DNA from: Rhodococcus sp. (in: high G+C Gram-positive bacteria)
GTDB lineage: Bacteria > Actinomycetota > Actinomycetes > Mycobacteriales > Mycobacteriaceae
Direction of reading: 5' to 3'
Length of the DNA stretch: 64,000 nucleotides
NCBI RefSeq assembly: GCF_023264675.1
Contig: NZ_JAHFVG010000022.1
Location: 24,528-88,527, forward strand
Shown here: piece by piece, positions 38,516 to 49,900 of the stretch
Position numbering within the stretch: the stretch's first letter is position 1
How the letters are laid out: every line of letters begins with the position of its first letter
Notes under the pieces: model-generated
Database searches by the model: none
What the model saw: the letters and a program-made list of their open reading frames with translations, nothing else
Told to the model about the DNA's origin: nothing
Position numbers and translations under genes: made by a program

Positions 38516-41238
38516 TCGGACGAGAATCGCAACTCGATGCTCTCGAGCGCGTCGTCGACGATGCCGCGCGCGGTATCACCGCCGCCGCGGTGATCTCCGG
38601 AGATGCAGGGGTCGGGAAGACCAGGCTTCTCACCGAACTGCGACGCCGCGCCGAAGCGCGAGGATTCGACGTGATGGTCGGCCACTGCCTCGACCTGGGT
38701 GAGGTCGGCATTCCCTATCTCGCCTTCACCGAGATCTTCGGCCGACTCGATCACTCGTCCCGCGCCGAATTGTTCGACGCCACTGCGGCGGCCCTCGTTG
38801 CATCGGCACCGTCGGTGCTCGTCATCGAGGATGCGCACTGGGCCGATACCTCGACGCGCGAACTGGTGACATTCCTTCTCGCGCGCCTCGACGCCGCTCG
38901 CGTCGCTCTGATCATCTCCTACCGAAGCGACGACCTGAATCGCAAACATCCACTGCGACAGTCTCTTTCCGAATGGAACCGGCTTCCGTTCGTCCGCCGC
39001 ATCGAACTGGCCTCGCTGGACGCGGACGCATCGTATCGTCTCCTCGACAACCTTCCCGTGTCGATGGAACCGGGGGTGCGTGAGGCCATCGTCGAGCGCG
39101 CCGGAGGCAATCCCTTCTTCATCGAAGAACTCGCTGCCGCCCGCAACCGATCCGGTTCCTCGATACCGCCCGACCTCGCCGAGTTGTTGCTCGTTCGCCT
39201 CGACACCGTGACACCCGCTGCCAAAGCCGTCGTCGAAACAATGGCCGTCGCGGGCCCCCGCGTGGCGCACGACGTGCTCGGGACGGTCACCGGACTTGCA
39301 GATTCCGAACTGGACGACATCGTCCGTGAGATCGTCGATGCCAGAATCGTGGAAACGGCGGGTTCCTTCTACGTCTTTCGGCACGCCCTGCTCGGCGAGG
39401 CGATCTACGACGACGTGATACCCGGGCGACGCAGTCGATTGCATGCTGCCTTCGCGACAGCGCTTGCCGACCATCGACATCGCGGGGCAGCGGCCGACCT
39501 GGCACGCCACGCCGAATTGGCCCACGACATTCCCCTGGCCTTCCGTGCACACGTCGCTGCAGGCGGTGAAGCCACCGACCTCTCCGCACCGGCGGAGGCG
39601 ATGGCACATTACGCCGCCGCGCTCGAGCTCGGGCAGGGCGACTTCGAGCCGTCGGAGACCGCCTTGGTACTCCTGTATGCCGAGGCAGCGACGACCGCAG
39701 GCGAGGACCTCCGAGCGCTCACCGCCGTCACCGCCGAACTGGAGAGGGGCGGAGAGGACTTCACGGTCGAGGATCGGATCGCGCTGCTTCGAGCTGCCGC
39801 GAGCTCGGCGTTTCTGATCGAGCGTGAGCACGCGGCTCTCGATTCCGTGGAGCAGGCACTGGCAATCGCCTCGGCACCACTTCATTCCAGGTGGCGAGTG
39901 CATCTGACCGGCCTTGCTGCGCGGATAACCGAGTCACTCGGTCGCCACGACCAGTCTCTCTCCTGGGCGAGGGAATCGGTGTCCATCGCCGAGCAGACGA
40001 ACGATCCCGCAACGTCGGCCGATGCACGAATAACGTTGGCTCGCATGGAGCAACGCCGAAACGATCCGGCAGCCTCACGTGTGCTGCTGGCCGAGTCGGC
40101 CGAACTCGCGCGGCGCAGCGGCGACACTGCCAGTGAGCTCCGCAGTTTGTTCAACCTCGGCATGCTCGAGTTCGACGAGGGCAATCTCGTCGAAGCGCAG
40201 CGGGCGTTGGCCGCCGCGACCGACCGTGCCGAGTCCACGGGACGACGGTGGGCGCCTTACGGAAGCGGTGCACGGTCCCAATTGGCCAATGCCCTCTACT
40301 ATTCGGGGGACTGGGACGCTGCGCTCGACATCGTGCACGCGGTCGGCCCGGCGGCGCCCCCGCTCGGTTCCGCCGTCCAACTGTCGGCGGGCTTTCAGAT
40401 CCGTGCGGCCAGAGGCGACTACACCGTTGCCACCGACATCGAACGAGTGCGTCCGTACGGCACCCAGGATGGCTGGATCATCCTGATGTCCAGTGCTGCA
40501 ACGGCATACACCGCCGTGTGCGCCGAGAGCTTCCAGGATGCAATCACGTGCATGGACGATGCCGTGTCCGCGATCGGAACACAGTGGCACAACGTCTGGT
40601 TCGGCGCGCGCATCAGGATGTCGGTGCTGGCACTGGAGGCTGCCAGGCGCGGCTCCGACCGGATCGGGGCGCACGAGGCCATGAGTATCGGCGCTCGGCT
40701 GCACGACGATATCCTCCGCACCGCGGCGTCGACGCCCGCGAGCGGCTGGGAGACGAACGCGTGGATGCTGCGCGGCGCAGCCGAATTCGCGTACCTGAAC
40801 TTTCGGTGCGGTACCGGAGACATCGGTTCGGTGGTTGCGGCCTGGCATTCGGTGGCCGACGCTTTCACGGCCCACCCGTTCGAACGCGCGCGGAGCCTGC
40901 AGGCGCTGTCGGAGGCGCTGATGGACGCCGGTGACCGCACCGGGGGCGCACGCGCGGGCGAGAGTGCTGCCGCGATCTACGATCGCCTCGGCGTCACCGT
41001 TCGGCCTGGATCGACCGCGATGACCCGAGCACGCAGGCAGGAGTCACTGACCCCGCGCGAGCACGACGTTCTTGCACTGCTCGGTGAGGGCCGCACCAAC
41101 AAGCAGATTGCCGAAAATCTGGTGATCAGTGTGAAGACCGTCAGCGTCCACGTATCGAACGTATTGACCAAGCTGGGTGCGGCGAATCGCACGGAGGCAG
41201 CGCAATTCGCCGTTAACCGCTACCGGCTCGACCGCTAG
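38500..41238 (+). CDS. LuxR-family regulator with N-terminal AAA ATPase (LAL/MalT-like)
   Basis: Walker A VISGDAGVGKTRLLTEL; Walker B VLVIEDAHWAD; C-terminal LTPREHDVLALLGEGRTNKQIAENLVISVKTVSVHVSNVLTKLGAANRTEA. Confidence 0.93.
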   Translation: MARTLIGRESQLDALERVVDDAARGITAAAVISGDAGVGKTRLLTELRRRAEARGFDVMVGHCLDLGEVGIPYLAFTEIFGRLDHSSRAELFDATAAALVASAPSVLVIEDAHWADTSTRELVTFLLARLDAARVALIISYRSDDLNRKHPLRQSLSEWNRLPFVRRIELASLDADASYRLLDNLPVSMEPGVREAIVERAGGNPFFIEELAAARNRSGSSIPPDLAELLLVRLDTVTPAAKAVVETMAVAGPRVAHDVLGTVTGLADSELDDIVREIVDARIVETAGSFYVFRHALLGEAIYDDVIPGRRSRLHAAFATALADHRHRGAAADLARHAELAHDIPLAFRAHVAAGGEATDLSAPAEAMAHYAAALELGQGDFEPSETALVLLYAEAATTAGEDLRALTAVTAELERGGEDFTVEDRIALLRAAASSAFLIEREHAALDSVEQALAIASAPLHSRWRVHLTGLAARITESLGRHDQSLSWARESVSIAEQTNDPATSADARITLARMEQRRNDPAASRVLLAESAELARRSGDTASELRSLFNLGMLEFDEGNLVEAQRALAAATDRAESTGRRWAPYGSGARSQLANALYYSGDWDAALDIVHAVGPAAPPLGSAVQLSAGFQIRAARGDYTVATDIERVRPYGTQDGWIILMSSAATAYTAVCAESFQDAITCMDDAVSAIGTQWHNVWFGARIRMSVLALEAARRGSDRIGAHEAMSIGARLHDDILRTAASTPASGWETNAWMLRGAAEFAYLNFRCGTGDIGSVVAAWHSVADAFTAHPFERARSLQALSEALMDAGDRTGGARAGESAAAIYDRLGVTVRPGSTAMTRARRQESLTPREHDVLALLGEGRTNKQIAENLVISVKTVSVHVSNVLTKLGAANRTEAAQFAVNRYRLDR

Positions 41239-42617
41239 CGGCTGGACCGTCCGGGGAGTCTGGCCCCGAGGACCGCGGCGAGGAGGGCCGTGCCGGCGAG
41301 GACGGTGAATATCGTTGCAAACTGCGATGTTTCACCTGGATCGAGCAAGGTACCCATGACGGTCACTCCGACCGAGGCGAACAGCTGAACCACGATGAAC
41401 AATGCCGTCGTTCCCTGCGCCGCGGATTCTGCCGGTAGCGTCCGATAGACACTGGCGAAGCTCGGTGACGCGACGCACCCGAAACCCAGCCCTGTCACGA
41501 CGTAGAGCGCCAGCAGCGCGGCCAGGGGCCAGGTGTCGTACACCAACGACACCGCCCCGAGCCCGGCTGCCGTGACCAGCGAGCCGGCGACGACGAGGGG
41601 CCGCGGACCGATTCGGTCGCTTACCCGGCCTGCATTGGCCATCGAGAACAGCAGACCGACTCCGAGCGCGGACGTGATCGATCCTCGCGCGATCCCGTGG
41701 AGGTCGAACCTCTCCTCGGCGAGCAGAGGAAGCACACCGAGCTGGGAGAACATGAGAAAGCCCACGGCGGCCATCACCAGCAGCGCGGCGGCGAACGCCG
41801 GTACTCGCAGCAGCCGAAGATCGAGGACGGGCAGGCGCGTGGTGCGCAGTGCACGAACCGCGTACGTCACCAACAGAGCCGCACCGACAACTGCGAGCGG
41901 AAGCACAAGCGCGGCAGGCGATCCCGCTCCCCACCGATTGATGGTCATCAGCAGGAACACGAAGCCCGGTGCGAGCAATGCCATTCCGAGAACGTCGGGC
42001 GCGGCCTGTGTCCTGGTTCCTGCCGATGCGGGAACCCAGCGCAACGCCGCGAGCACGATGATCGCCCCGAGGGGCAGGTTGAGCAGAAAGATCCAGCGCC
42101 AGAGCCCGTTGTCCGCGAGCAACGTACCGAGCAGGGGCCCGGCCACCGGCGCGATGTTGATGATGAGGGAGAACCTCCCCATGACTCGCCCGACGTGTTC
42201 GCGCGGCGCCGCTGCCGCTGCCACGGCGATGGACGCGGGTTCGACGAGGCCACCGCCGAACCCCTGCAGTACGCGAAAGAAGATGAGGCTGGGGATCGAC
42301 CAGGCCAGCCCCGTCAGAACCGATCCCGCGACGAACCCGGTCAGGCCCGCCAGGAAGACGGCTCGACCTCCGAATCGGTCGATCGCCCAACCGACCAGGG
42401 GAAGCACCGATCCGGCCGCGAGTAGATAGCCGGTGGTCACCCACACGACCACCGGAAGTGTGGCGTCGAACGTCGTGGTGAGGGTGCCGAGTGACGCGGT
42501 GACTGCGGTGCCGTCGAGAACAGCGACGAAGGCTGCAGCTCCCAGGACCGTGACCAGGATCTGCGTCCGAGAATCCAGCCGACCGGAAGGGGCATCGGAC
42601 ACCTTGTTTACCGTCAT
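41235..42617 (-). CDS. MFS transporter (EmrB/QacA drug-efflux type)
   Basis: FVAVLDGTAVTASLGTLTTTFDATLPVVVWVTTGYLLAAGSVLPLVGWAIDRFGGR. Confidence 0.92.
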   Translation of the reverse strand: MTVNKVSDAPSGRLDSRTQILVTVLGAAAFVAVLDGTAVTASLGTLTTTFDATLPVVVWVTTGYLLAAGSVLPLVGWAIDRFGGRAVFLAGLTGFVAGSVLTGLAWSIPSLIFFRVLQGFGGGLVEPASIAVAAAAAPREHVGRVMGRFSLIINIAPVAGPLLGTLLADNGLWRWIFLLNLPLGAIIVLAALRWVPASAGTRTQAAPDVLGMALLAPGFVFLLMTINRWGAGSPAALVLPLAVVGAALLVTYAVRALRTTRLPVLDLRLLRVPAFAAALLVMAAVGFLMFSQLGVLPLLAEERFDLHGIARGSITSALGVGLLFSMANAGRVSDRIGPRPLVVAGSLVTAAGLGAVSLVYDTWPLAALLALYVVTGLGFGCVASPSFASVYRTLPAESAAQGTTALFIVVQLFASVGVTVMGTLLDPGETSQFATIFTVLAGTALLAAVLGARLPGRSSR

Positions 42618-42671
42618 GGCAATATAATTTACTACACGGTTTAGTTTTGTCCAGTGCTTTATGATTCAAAG

Positions 42672-43304
42672 ATGGTTACCGCGGGAGTTGCACGTCGCCG
42701 GAGCATCGACAAGCGAAGAAGCATCCTCGACGCAGCCGGACCGGTATTCGGCGACCTCGGATACGAACGCGCCAGCATCGAGACCATCGCAGCGGCGGCC
42801 GGAGTCTCGAAACCCACGATCTACAGCTACTTCGGCGGCAAGGAAGAACTGTTTCGCGAATCGGTGGCAGATTCGGCTCGCACCATCAACGCAGATTCCA
42901 TCGCCGCGGTGCAATCACTCGATATTCGTTCGACCAATTGGCGAGCGAGCCTCGTCGAGACCGCAGTGGCACTGACGGCGTGTCAGCGAAGCGACTGCGC
43001 GAGTGCACTTTCCCGCTTGGTCAATGCGGAGATCCGCCGCGACCCGAGCGTGTTCGAGGCGGTACGCCGCGCCGGCTACGACCCCGTGATCGAGGCACTG
43101 GCCGGGAGGTTGGCGATGCTCGCGAACACCCGTGTCCTCGAGATCGAGGACACGGTGCTGGCCGCCAAGCAGTTGATGGCGTTGGCCATGGTCGAGCTTC
43201 CGGATCTCACCGCGCTCGGAACCAAGCCCGTATCGGACGACGCACTGACGCATGCGGTCACCCTCGGCGTCGACACGTTCATCAGAGCGCACCGCCCCTC
43301 GTAG
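42672..43304 (+). CDS. TetR-family transcriptional regulator
   Basis: RRSILDAAGPVFGDLGYERASIETIAAAAGVSKPTIYSYFGGKEELF. Confidence 0.93.
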   Translation: MVTAGVARRRSIDKRRSILDAAGPVFGDLGYERASIETIAAAAGVSKPTIYSYFGGKEELFRESVADSARTINADSIAAVQSLDIRSTNWRASLVETAVALTACQRSDCASALSRLVNAEIRRDPSVFEAVRRAGYDPVIEALAGRLAMLANTRVLEIEDTVLAAKQLMALAMVELPDLTALGTKPVSDDALTHAVTLGVDTFIRAHRPS

Positions 43305-43328
43305 TGCACGAGTGGCGGTGCCCCGCTG

Positions 43329-44642
43329 CTAAGCCGCTCGTCGGTGGTCCATCTCGTCCAGCGGCTCGGTGCGGTCCGCCCACTTGTCGGTGTACTGGAA
43401 ATGCGGGCGACGGTCACCGATGTACGAACTCAGCCACGACAACACTGCGACGTAGCGGTTGCGGAAGCCCACCAGGTACATCAGATGCACCGCCAACCAC
43501 ATCACCCAGGCGATGGGGCCGGACATGTCCACCTTGCCGAAGAGCCTGGCAACAGCACTGAATCGGCCGACGATCGACATGCTGCCCTTGTCGGTGTACC
43601 GAAACGGTGTACCGAAATCAGTTTTGCCGACGATCATCTTGGCAACGTGCCTGCCCTGCTGCATTGCCACCGGCGACTGACCCGGAAGCTTGTTCAGCGA
43701 CGTCACGTCACCGATCGCGAAGATGTCCTTCTCGTTGCCGACCGTCAGATCCTCGTGCACCAGAAGACGGCCTGCGCGGTCCGTCTCACACCCCGTACGT
43801 TCGGCGACCTTCGCGGCCAAGTCGCTGGCCTGCACCCCTGCCGACCAGATGACAGTCTTGGCCGCAATGCTGCGCGAGGCCTTCGTGTCCACGTCCTGGA
43901 CGGTGACGGTGTCGTTCTCGATGTCGGTGACCAGTGCACCGGTCACGACGTCGACGCCCGACTTCTCGAGCTTCGCGCGGGCGTAGGCACTCAACTTTCC
44001 GCCGAACGCGGGGAGCACGTCCTTGACACCGTCGACGAGAGTCACCGTCACATCGTCCGGCGCGATGTCCGGGAACGATGCAGCGAAGTAGCGGTGGGCG
44101 AGATCTCTGATCTGACCTGCGAGTTCGACGCCCGTCGCACCTGCGCCGACGACGACGAAGCTGAGCAGTTCCTTCCTGACGGCGGCATCCGTCGTCAGAT
44201 GAGCGGTTTCGTAACAGCTCAGGATCTGCTCGCGAAGAGCAATGGCATCGTCGACGGTCTTCAGCGCGAACGTGCGGTCCTTGAACTCGTCCCGGCCGAA
44301 GTAGGCCTGCGTTGCACCGGTGGCGACGATGAGACGGCCGTATTCGATCGTGTGCGAGACCCCGGCACCGGTGTAGGTGACCTGGTGGCGTTGCGGGTCG
44401 ATGTCGACAACCCGTCCCAATCGCACGTCGGCGGAGTCGTACTCGGCGAGGATCCGGCGGATGGGCGGCGCGATCTCACCGGTCGAGATCATGCCGGTCG
44501 CAGCCTGATAGAGCAGAGGCTGGAACAGGTGCTCGGTGGTGCTGGAGATCAGCGAGAACTTCACTCCGGCCTTACCAAGAGACTTGGCAGCAGCAAGTGC
44601 CCCGAATCCCGAACCGACAATGACGACCTCGAACGTTTCCAT
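43329..44642 (-). CDS. Type II NADH dehydrogenase-like NAD(P)/FAD oxidoreductase
   Basis: FEVVIVGSGFGALAAAKSLGKAGVKFSLISSTTEHLFQPLLYQAATG; GAGATGVELAGQIRDLA; FAIGDVTSLN. Confidence 0.9.
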   Translation of the reverse strand: METFEVVIVGSGFGALAAAKSLGKAGVKFSLISSTTEHLFQPLLYQAATGMISTGEIAPPIRRILAEYDSADVRLGRVVDIDPQRHQVTYTGAGVSHTIEYGRLIVATGATQAYFGRDEFKDRTFALKTVDDAIALREQILSCYETAHLTTDAAVRKELLSFVVVGAGATGVELAGQIRDLAHRYFAASFPDIAPDDVTVTLVDGVKDVLPAFGGKLSAYARAKLEKSGVDVVTGALVTDIENDTVTVQDVDTKASRSIAAKTVIWSAGVQASDLAAKVAERTGCETDRAGRLLVHEDLTVGNEKDIFAIGDVTSLNKLPGQSPVAMQQGRHVAKMIVGKTDFGTPFRYTDKGSMSIVGRFSAVARLFGKVDMSGPIAWVMWLAVHLMYLVGFRNRYVAVLSWLSSYIGDRRPHFQYTDKWADRTEPLDEMDHRRAA

Positions 44643-44717
44643 GCACTCCATGGAACTCCTGAAACGGTTCGCTATCAACGGTGAAGATGAAATAGTATCC
44701 ATGAGAAAAACTCATGG

Positions 44718-45617
44718 ATGGAGGCACAGGTGGAACTGCGGGAACTCAGGTACTTCCTCGCCGTGGCGGAGGAACTCAACTTCTCCCGCGCTGCCGAACG
44801 CTGCTACGTATCACAATCTGCAATCAGTCTGCAGATAGCCAAGCTCGAACGCGAGATGAGCGAGCCGTTGTTCGAGCGCTCGTCGCGGTCCGTTCGATTG
44901 ACCGTCGTGGGAACACAATTGGTGTCCATCGCTCGGCACATGCTCGAACTGGAGCAGTCCGCCCTTGCGCTGACGGCGCGCCGCCAGAACCAATTGCGCC
45001 TGACCGGCAACATGACGTTCGCCGCGAATGCGCTCGCGGCAATCGTGAGCGTGCGTGAGCGACACCCGGGCGCAGAGATCGACTTCGTACTCAAGCGATT
45101 TGCCGAACAAATCGACGCGGTCACGTCGGGCGACTGTCAGGTGGCACTGATCCGCGGGAGTGTCGAGCGCTCGAACCTCCACGTCACCGAACTGTGGACC
45201 GAGGATCTCGTGGTGATCCTCAGCGAGGGACATCCGCTGGCGGGCGCCGACAATCCGAGCCTCGAGCAACTCGCCGCCTATCCGCTGCTGCTACCGAAGC
45301 GCAGCGAACAGATCCTGCTGCACCGGGTGATCGAGCGCGAGATGAAGCGAAGCGGCCTCGGGCTGACGTTCGGCCCTCCCGTCGCACTCGACCACACGGC
45401 GAGCGCCGACCTGCTCAATCACCCCGACTGCTGGTCCATCGTCTACGCCAGCACCGCCGAAAGCACTCCGAAGACCGGTTTGGCGTTCCGTACCGAGGCC
45501 GGGCATCGACTCCAACTTCCCGTCTCGGCCGTCGTGGACGCCACGGTCCCGGCAACCGACTTGCAACGAGACCTCATCGACGCGCTCGCGGCGACAGCGC
45601 CACTCCGGCCAGAATGA
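44718..45617 (+). CDS. LysR-family transcriptional regulator
   Basis: ELRYFLAVAEELNFSRAAERCYVSQSAISLQIAKLEREMSEPLFERSSRSVRLT. Confidence 0.92.
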   Translation: MEAQVELRELRYFLAVAEELNFSRAAERCYVSQSAISLQIAKLEREMSEPLFERSSRSVRLTVVGTQLVSIARHMLELEQSALALTARRQNQLRLTGNMTFAANALAAIVSVRERHPGAEIDFVLKRFAEQIDAVTSGDCQVALIRGSVERSNLHVTELWTEDLVVILSEGHPLAGADNPSLEQLAAYPLLLPKRSEQILLHRVIEREMKRSGLGLTFGPPVALDHTASADLLNHPDCWSIVYASTAESTPKTGLAFRTEAGHRLQLPVSAVVDATVPATDLQRDLIDALAATAPLRPE

Positions 45618-46821
45618 CGGCCACCGTCGCCACCACGACGGCGACGAACAACGGCGACACCGTCGCCACCACCGGAGACCTGGAGCCATCGGTACCGTCC
45701 GTCCAGTAGAACGACGGCGGAAGCTGCGGAGCCGACACCGAGAACAGGGTCATCGACAGGGGGATCGTCGGGGCAAGCACCGATCCGCCGATCCCCACCG
45801 GGACACACGATCCGATGCAGAACCCCACCGCTGCCGGAAAGAGCACGGCGTACGCGACGGTGGGGACGGCGTCGAACCAGGCTGTGCCGGTGAGGATTCC
45901 AGTTGCCGTCACCACCGCCAGAATGCACACGCCGAGCCTCGGACGCGGCCAGCGGTAGCCGAGGAGGACACCGATCACCAGAACCAGCACACCCACGGCG
46001 GCCACCCACCACGACCGCGTCGACCAGGCCAGCCCGCTCACCGTCGTCGCTGCGATCGCGAACCCGACCAGAACCGCGTTACCGTCGCGACGATCGAGCA
46101 AACGCGTTGCGACGAGTGTGAATCCGAATGCGAGGACGACCGCGAGAATCCACATCGTCGTGGTCGATACGGAAGATCCGACATAGACGTACACCAGCAG
46201 GTACGCGAACGGCAGCGCCAGCAGCACGACGACGTCCTGTGCCCTCCATTCCCCCACCGAGGGAACGGTTCGAAACGCGACGAAAGCGACGAGCGCCGCC
46301 GGAATCACCAGGACCAGAGGGTGGATCACGGCATCGACGTAGTTCGGACCGACGGACAGCATCCAGCGTCCGTCGTCGTAGGGCAGATACGTGCGTACGG
46401 CCTGGCCGAACACGACTGCCCCGAGCACGCCGACGAGCAAGCCTGCCTGGGCTCGCCGATGACCCGACGCGAGCGCCGCACACGCAGCCAGGAGAAGCCC
46501 ACTTCCGACAGCGGTGACGGACACGGCCAGATGGGCGGCGACCGGGACGAACGACGGCAAGGCGATGACGGCAGGACCGACGACTCCGGCGACCGCAACC
46601 GTCGCGGCCGATCGGCGGGCCTGCAGGCCGAGCAGGGCCAGCACGGCAATCACCACCGTCACCGAACCCGACCACTGCGGTGTCACGAACTGCGCGAACC
46701 ACTCTCCGGACTGCTCGGCGTACGCGGAGTCGTATCCGAGTGAGAGCAGTGAAGACAGAACGGCGACGAACGCACCCGATGTTGCTGCGATCAGCGAACC
46801 GTGTCGGTCGAGAAGGTGCAC
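45574..46821 (-). CDS. Multi-pass hypothetical membrane protein
   Basis: Many TM segments from GSLIAATSGAFVAVLSSLLSLGYDSAYAEQSGEWFAQFVTPQW onward; start trimmed to GTG 46821. Confidence 0.65.
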   Translation of the reverse strand: MHLLDRHGSLIAATSGAFVAVLSSLLSLGYDSAYAEQSGEWFAQFVTPQWSGSVTVVIAVLALLGLQARRSAATVAVAGVVGPAVIALPSFVPVAAHLAVSVTAVGSGLLLAACAALASGHRRAQAGLLVGVLGAVVFGQAVRTYLPYDDGRWMLSVGPNYVDAVIHPLVLVIPAALVAFVAFRTVPSVGEWRAQDVVVLLALPFAYLLVYVYVGSSVSTTTMWILAVVLAFGFTLVATRLLDRRDGNAVLVGFAIAATTVSGLAWSTRSWWVAAVGVLVLVIGVLLGYRWPRPRLGVCILAVVTATGILTGTAWFDAVPTVAYAVLFPAAVGFCIGSCVPVGIGGSVLAPTIPLSMTLFSVSAPQLPPSFYWTDGTDGSRSPVVATVSPLFVAVVVATVAVILAGVALSPRARR

Positions 46822-46953
46822 ATCCTCACGGTAGACGACCGTGCCCGCGGCCTGATCCGCTCGTGCTCTCCTATCGCCGGTGACCGCAGATCTGTGGCAT
46901 GGTTGGACCCCTACAGGGCCGCACAGGCCGTCTTCGGGTCGAGGGGAGGCCCG

Positions 46954-49900
46954 GTGTCGAGTTCGCGAGGCATCGACAGCAGAGTGATCGTGGTCGGTGG
47001 CTCCGCCGGGGGCCTCGACGCTCTCAGCGCGATGCTGGGGGCAGCCGAGCCCGGTCTCGGCTGGTGTTTCGTCGTCGCCCAGCACATGGCACCCGCCGGA
47101 TCCAGTGGCCTCGTGAGCATTCTGAGCCGGGTGTGCGCCCTCGAGGTCGTCGAAGCATCGGACAAGGACCTTCTCGCACCGGACACCGTGTTCATCGCTC
47201 CGCCAGGTCGCGACATCGTCCTCGACACCGAGCGCATACGGATCGAGACGCCGGACATAGAGCAGCGCCCGTGGCCGAGCATCGACCGTCTGTTCGTCTC
47301 GGCAGCCACCACGTTCGGCGAGAATTCGATAGCAGTCGTTCTCTCCGGCACCGGCAACGACGGTGCCTCCGGGGTCGAAGCGATCGAGTCGGCCGGGGGC
47401 GTGGTCGTCGTGCAGGACCTGTCGACGGCAACGTTCGAGTCGATGCCGTCGGCGGCGTTCGCCACCGGTTCGGTCGACATTCAGGCTCCAGCCGCCGACA
47501 TTCCGGGCGAGCTGGCACGTTTCCTCGGAACGGTACTGCCCCCGAGCGCCTCCGCGGCCACGACGGAACACGCCGACATCTTCGAGGCCGTTCCGCTCGG
47601 CGACGTGATCGGTGTTCTGCACGAAGAGGCAGGAGTCGATTTCTCCGGGTACAAGACCTCGACTCTTCAACGCCAGATTTCGCGTCGCCTACGTCTTCTC
47701 GGGCTGACGGAGATCGACGCCTATGTCACCTACATTCGCGAAACACCCAACGAGGCAGCAGCATTGGCGCGCGCACTGCTGGTGACAGTCACCGCATTCT
47801 TTCGCGACAAGAATGTGTGGGACGGTCTCCGCGGCTATCTGGACGCAGCGATAGCGGATTCGGACAACGACCAGTTCCGCGTGTGGGTTCCGGGCTGCGC
47901 GAGCGGCGAAGAGGCCTACACCGTGGCAATGCTGGTGGCCGACGCGTTGGGGATCTCTCACGACGATCTGTCCGGTCGGATGAAGATCTTCGCCACCGAT
48001 CTGGACGAGCGCGCTCTCGATCATGCACGGACAGGCCGATTCAGCGCGAGTGAGGCCGACGCGATTCCTCCTCGTCTACGTCAAACGTGGACGAGGCCCG
48101 TCACCGACGGCATCGAGATACTGCCGGCGCTTCGAGAGGCCATCGTCTTCGCTCGGCACAACGTCGCCTTCGATCCGCCGTTTCCCAATCTCGACCTCGT
48201 GTCGCTGCGCAACACCCTGATCTACTTTCAACCGCGGCTTCAGGAACGCGTGCTGCAGCTGTGCCAGTTCGCGTTGGTTCCCAACGGTCTACTTCTTCTC
48301 GGCCAGAGCGAACGGGTTCCGCGGGACGACGAGATGTTCGTCGTCGTCGACAACGAACACCGCCTGTACCGTCGGCGTCAGCATTCGCGTCTGCTCGGGC
48401 TGCCTCTCGGGCGAATGATCGCCACCGTCAAACCAAGCAGGCGAGCCGAGCCTTTCGATATCAGATCGCGGAACTCCACGGCGGACGGTCGGTTCTACCG
48501 CGACATCGTCAAGGCGGTAGCTCCGTCGGCGCTGATTCTCGACGACCGGTCGGTCCTGATCGAAGTGATCGGCGACGTGGGCCAATGGTGCATCGTGAGC
48601 GAGGGCGCGCACAGCGGCAACGTCGTGGACTTGCTGAAGGACGAGTACCGCTCGGCGGTGCGGGCCATGCTCAGTCAGCTACGCCACAGCTCTCCCCGAA
48701 TGGCGACCCGCAGCATACGAACGATCGACGGCGTCACTCAGATCTCGGTCACCCGTATCGAATCCGCCGTCGACGGGGCAGGAGGTGGAAGCACTGCCGG
48801 CGCAGTGGTCACCTTCGATTCGGGACCGACCGTCGACGACTCCGTCCCCGTCGACACCGGTCGTGGCGATGCGGACGCGGCGCAGGTGAGCGCCGAACTG
48901 GAATCGGTCTACGAGGCCCTCCAGTCCACGGTGGAGGACCTGAGCTCGTCGAACGAGGAACTGCAGGCCCTCAACGAGGAACTGCAGGCATCCTCGGAAG
49001 AGCTGCAGGCATCCTCCGAGGAAGTCCAGGCGTCCAACGAAGAGCTTGAAGCGACGAACGAAGAACTGACGACCCTGAACCAGGAACTCGGGGTACGAGG
49101 CACGGAACTCACTCGTGCCAACGTCGACCTCGAGAACATCCAGTCCTCGCTCACGAACGGACTCGTACTTCTCGACCTGGAATTACGAGTGACGCGCTAT
49201 ACCGCACTCGCGGTACGCCTGTTCTCGCTCATTCAATCCGACGTCGGTCGCGAGTTGGCTGCTGTCCCGACCACCATCCCGGTGCCCGATCTCGCCGATG
49301 CCCTCCAGACGACGTTGGCCGGCGAGAGTCGAATCATCGAGTTGGAGAGTGACGATCGCGACCTGCTGGTTCAAACACAGCCGTATCGTGGTGAGCGAAA
49401 CGATATCCTCGGCGCGATCGTCGTCGTCATCGACGTCAGCGAGATCACCGCAGAACGCCGTTCGCGCGAGCGGGCGCTCGCGAACCTCGAAATGGTCACC
49501 GAATCGATCAAAGCGACTGTGTGGCAACGAACTTCCTCCGGCGACATCAGTCTTCTCACTCGACGTGTCGAGGATCTGTACGGCCTCGAGCGCCCGCGGG
49601 TCATCGCCGACCCCTCCTTGCTCGTCTCGGCGGTGCATCCCGAGGATCGAGATCGGGTCGCGTCGATCTCGGCGTCGGCCGAAGACAGTTGGGAGATGCG
49701 ATACCGAATAATCCGCCCCGACGGGACGATTCGATGGATCGACGAGTCGGCGACCCTGATGCACCCCCTCGACGGATCGTCACCGGTGCGAGTCGGTAGC
49801 GCAGTCGACGTCACCGAACAGCAGCGCTTGAGCGACGAAATTCGAGCTCAGTCGACTCTGCTCTCGACACTCTTCGACAGCGACTCGCTCGGCATTCTGT

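Noticed and set aside
38407-39903. 498-aa minus-strand ORF opposite the LuxR/AAA gene
   Set aside because: Antisense to a strongly supported gene; composition typical of GC-rich shadow reading frames
42600-42672. TetR operator between MFS and TetR genes
   Set aside because: Region is AT-rich (AATATAATTTACTACACGGTTTAGTTTTG) but I could not find a convincing inverted repeat
43344-44684. 446-aa plus-strand ORF opposite NDH-2
   Set aside because: Antisense shadow; NDH-2 FAD/NAD motifs clearly lie on the minus strand
46821-47670. N-terminal extension of the minus-strand membrane protein ORF (45574..47670)
   Set aside because: Extension runs antisense through the CheB domain and is not membrane-like; start trimmed to GTG 46821
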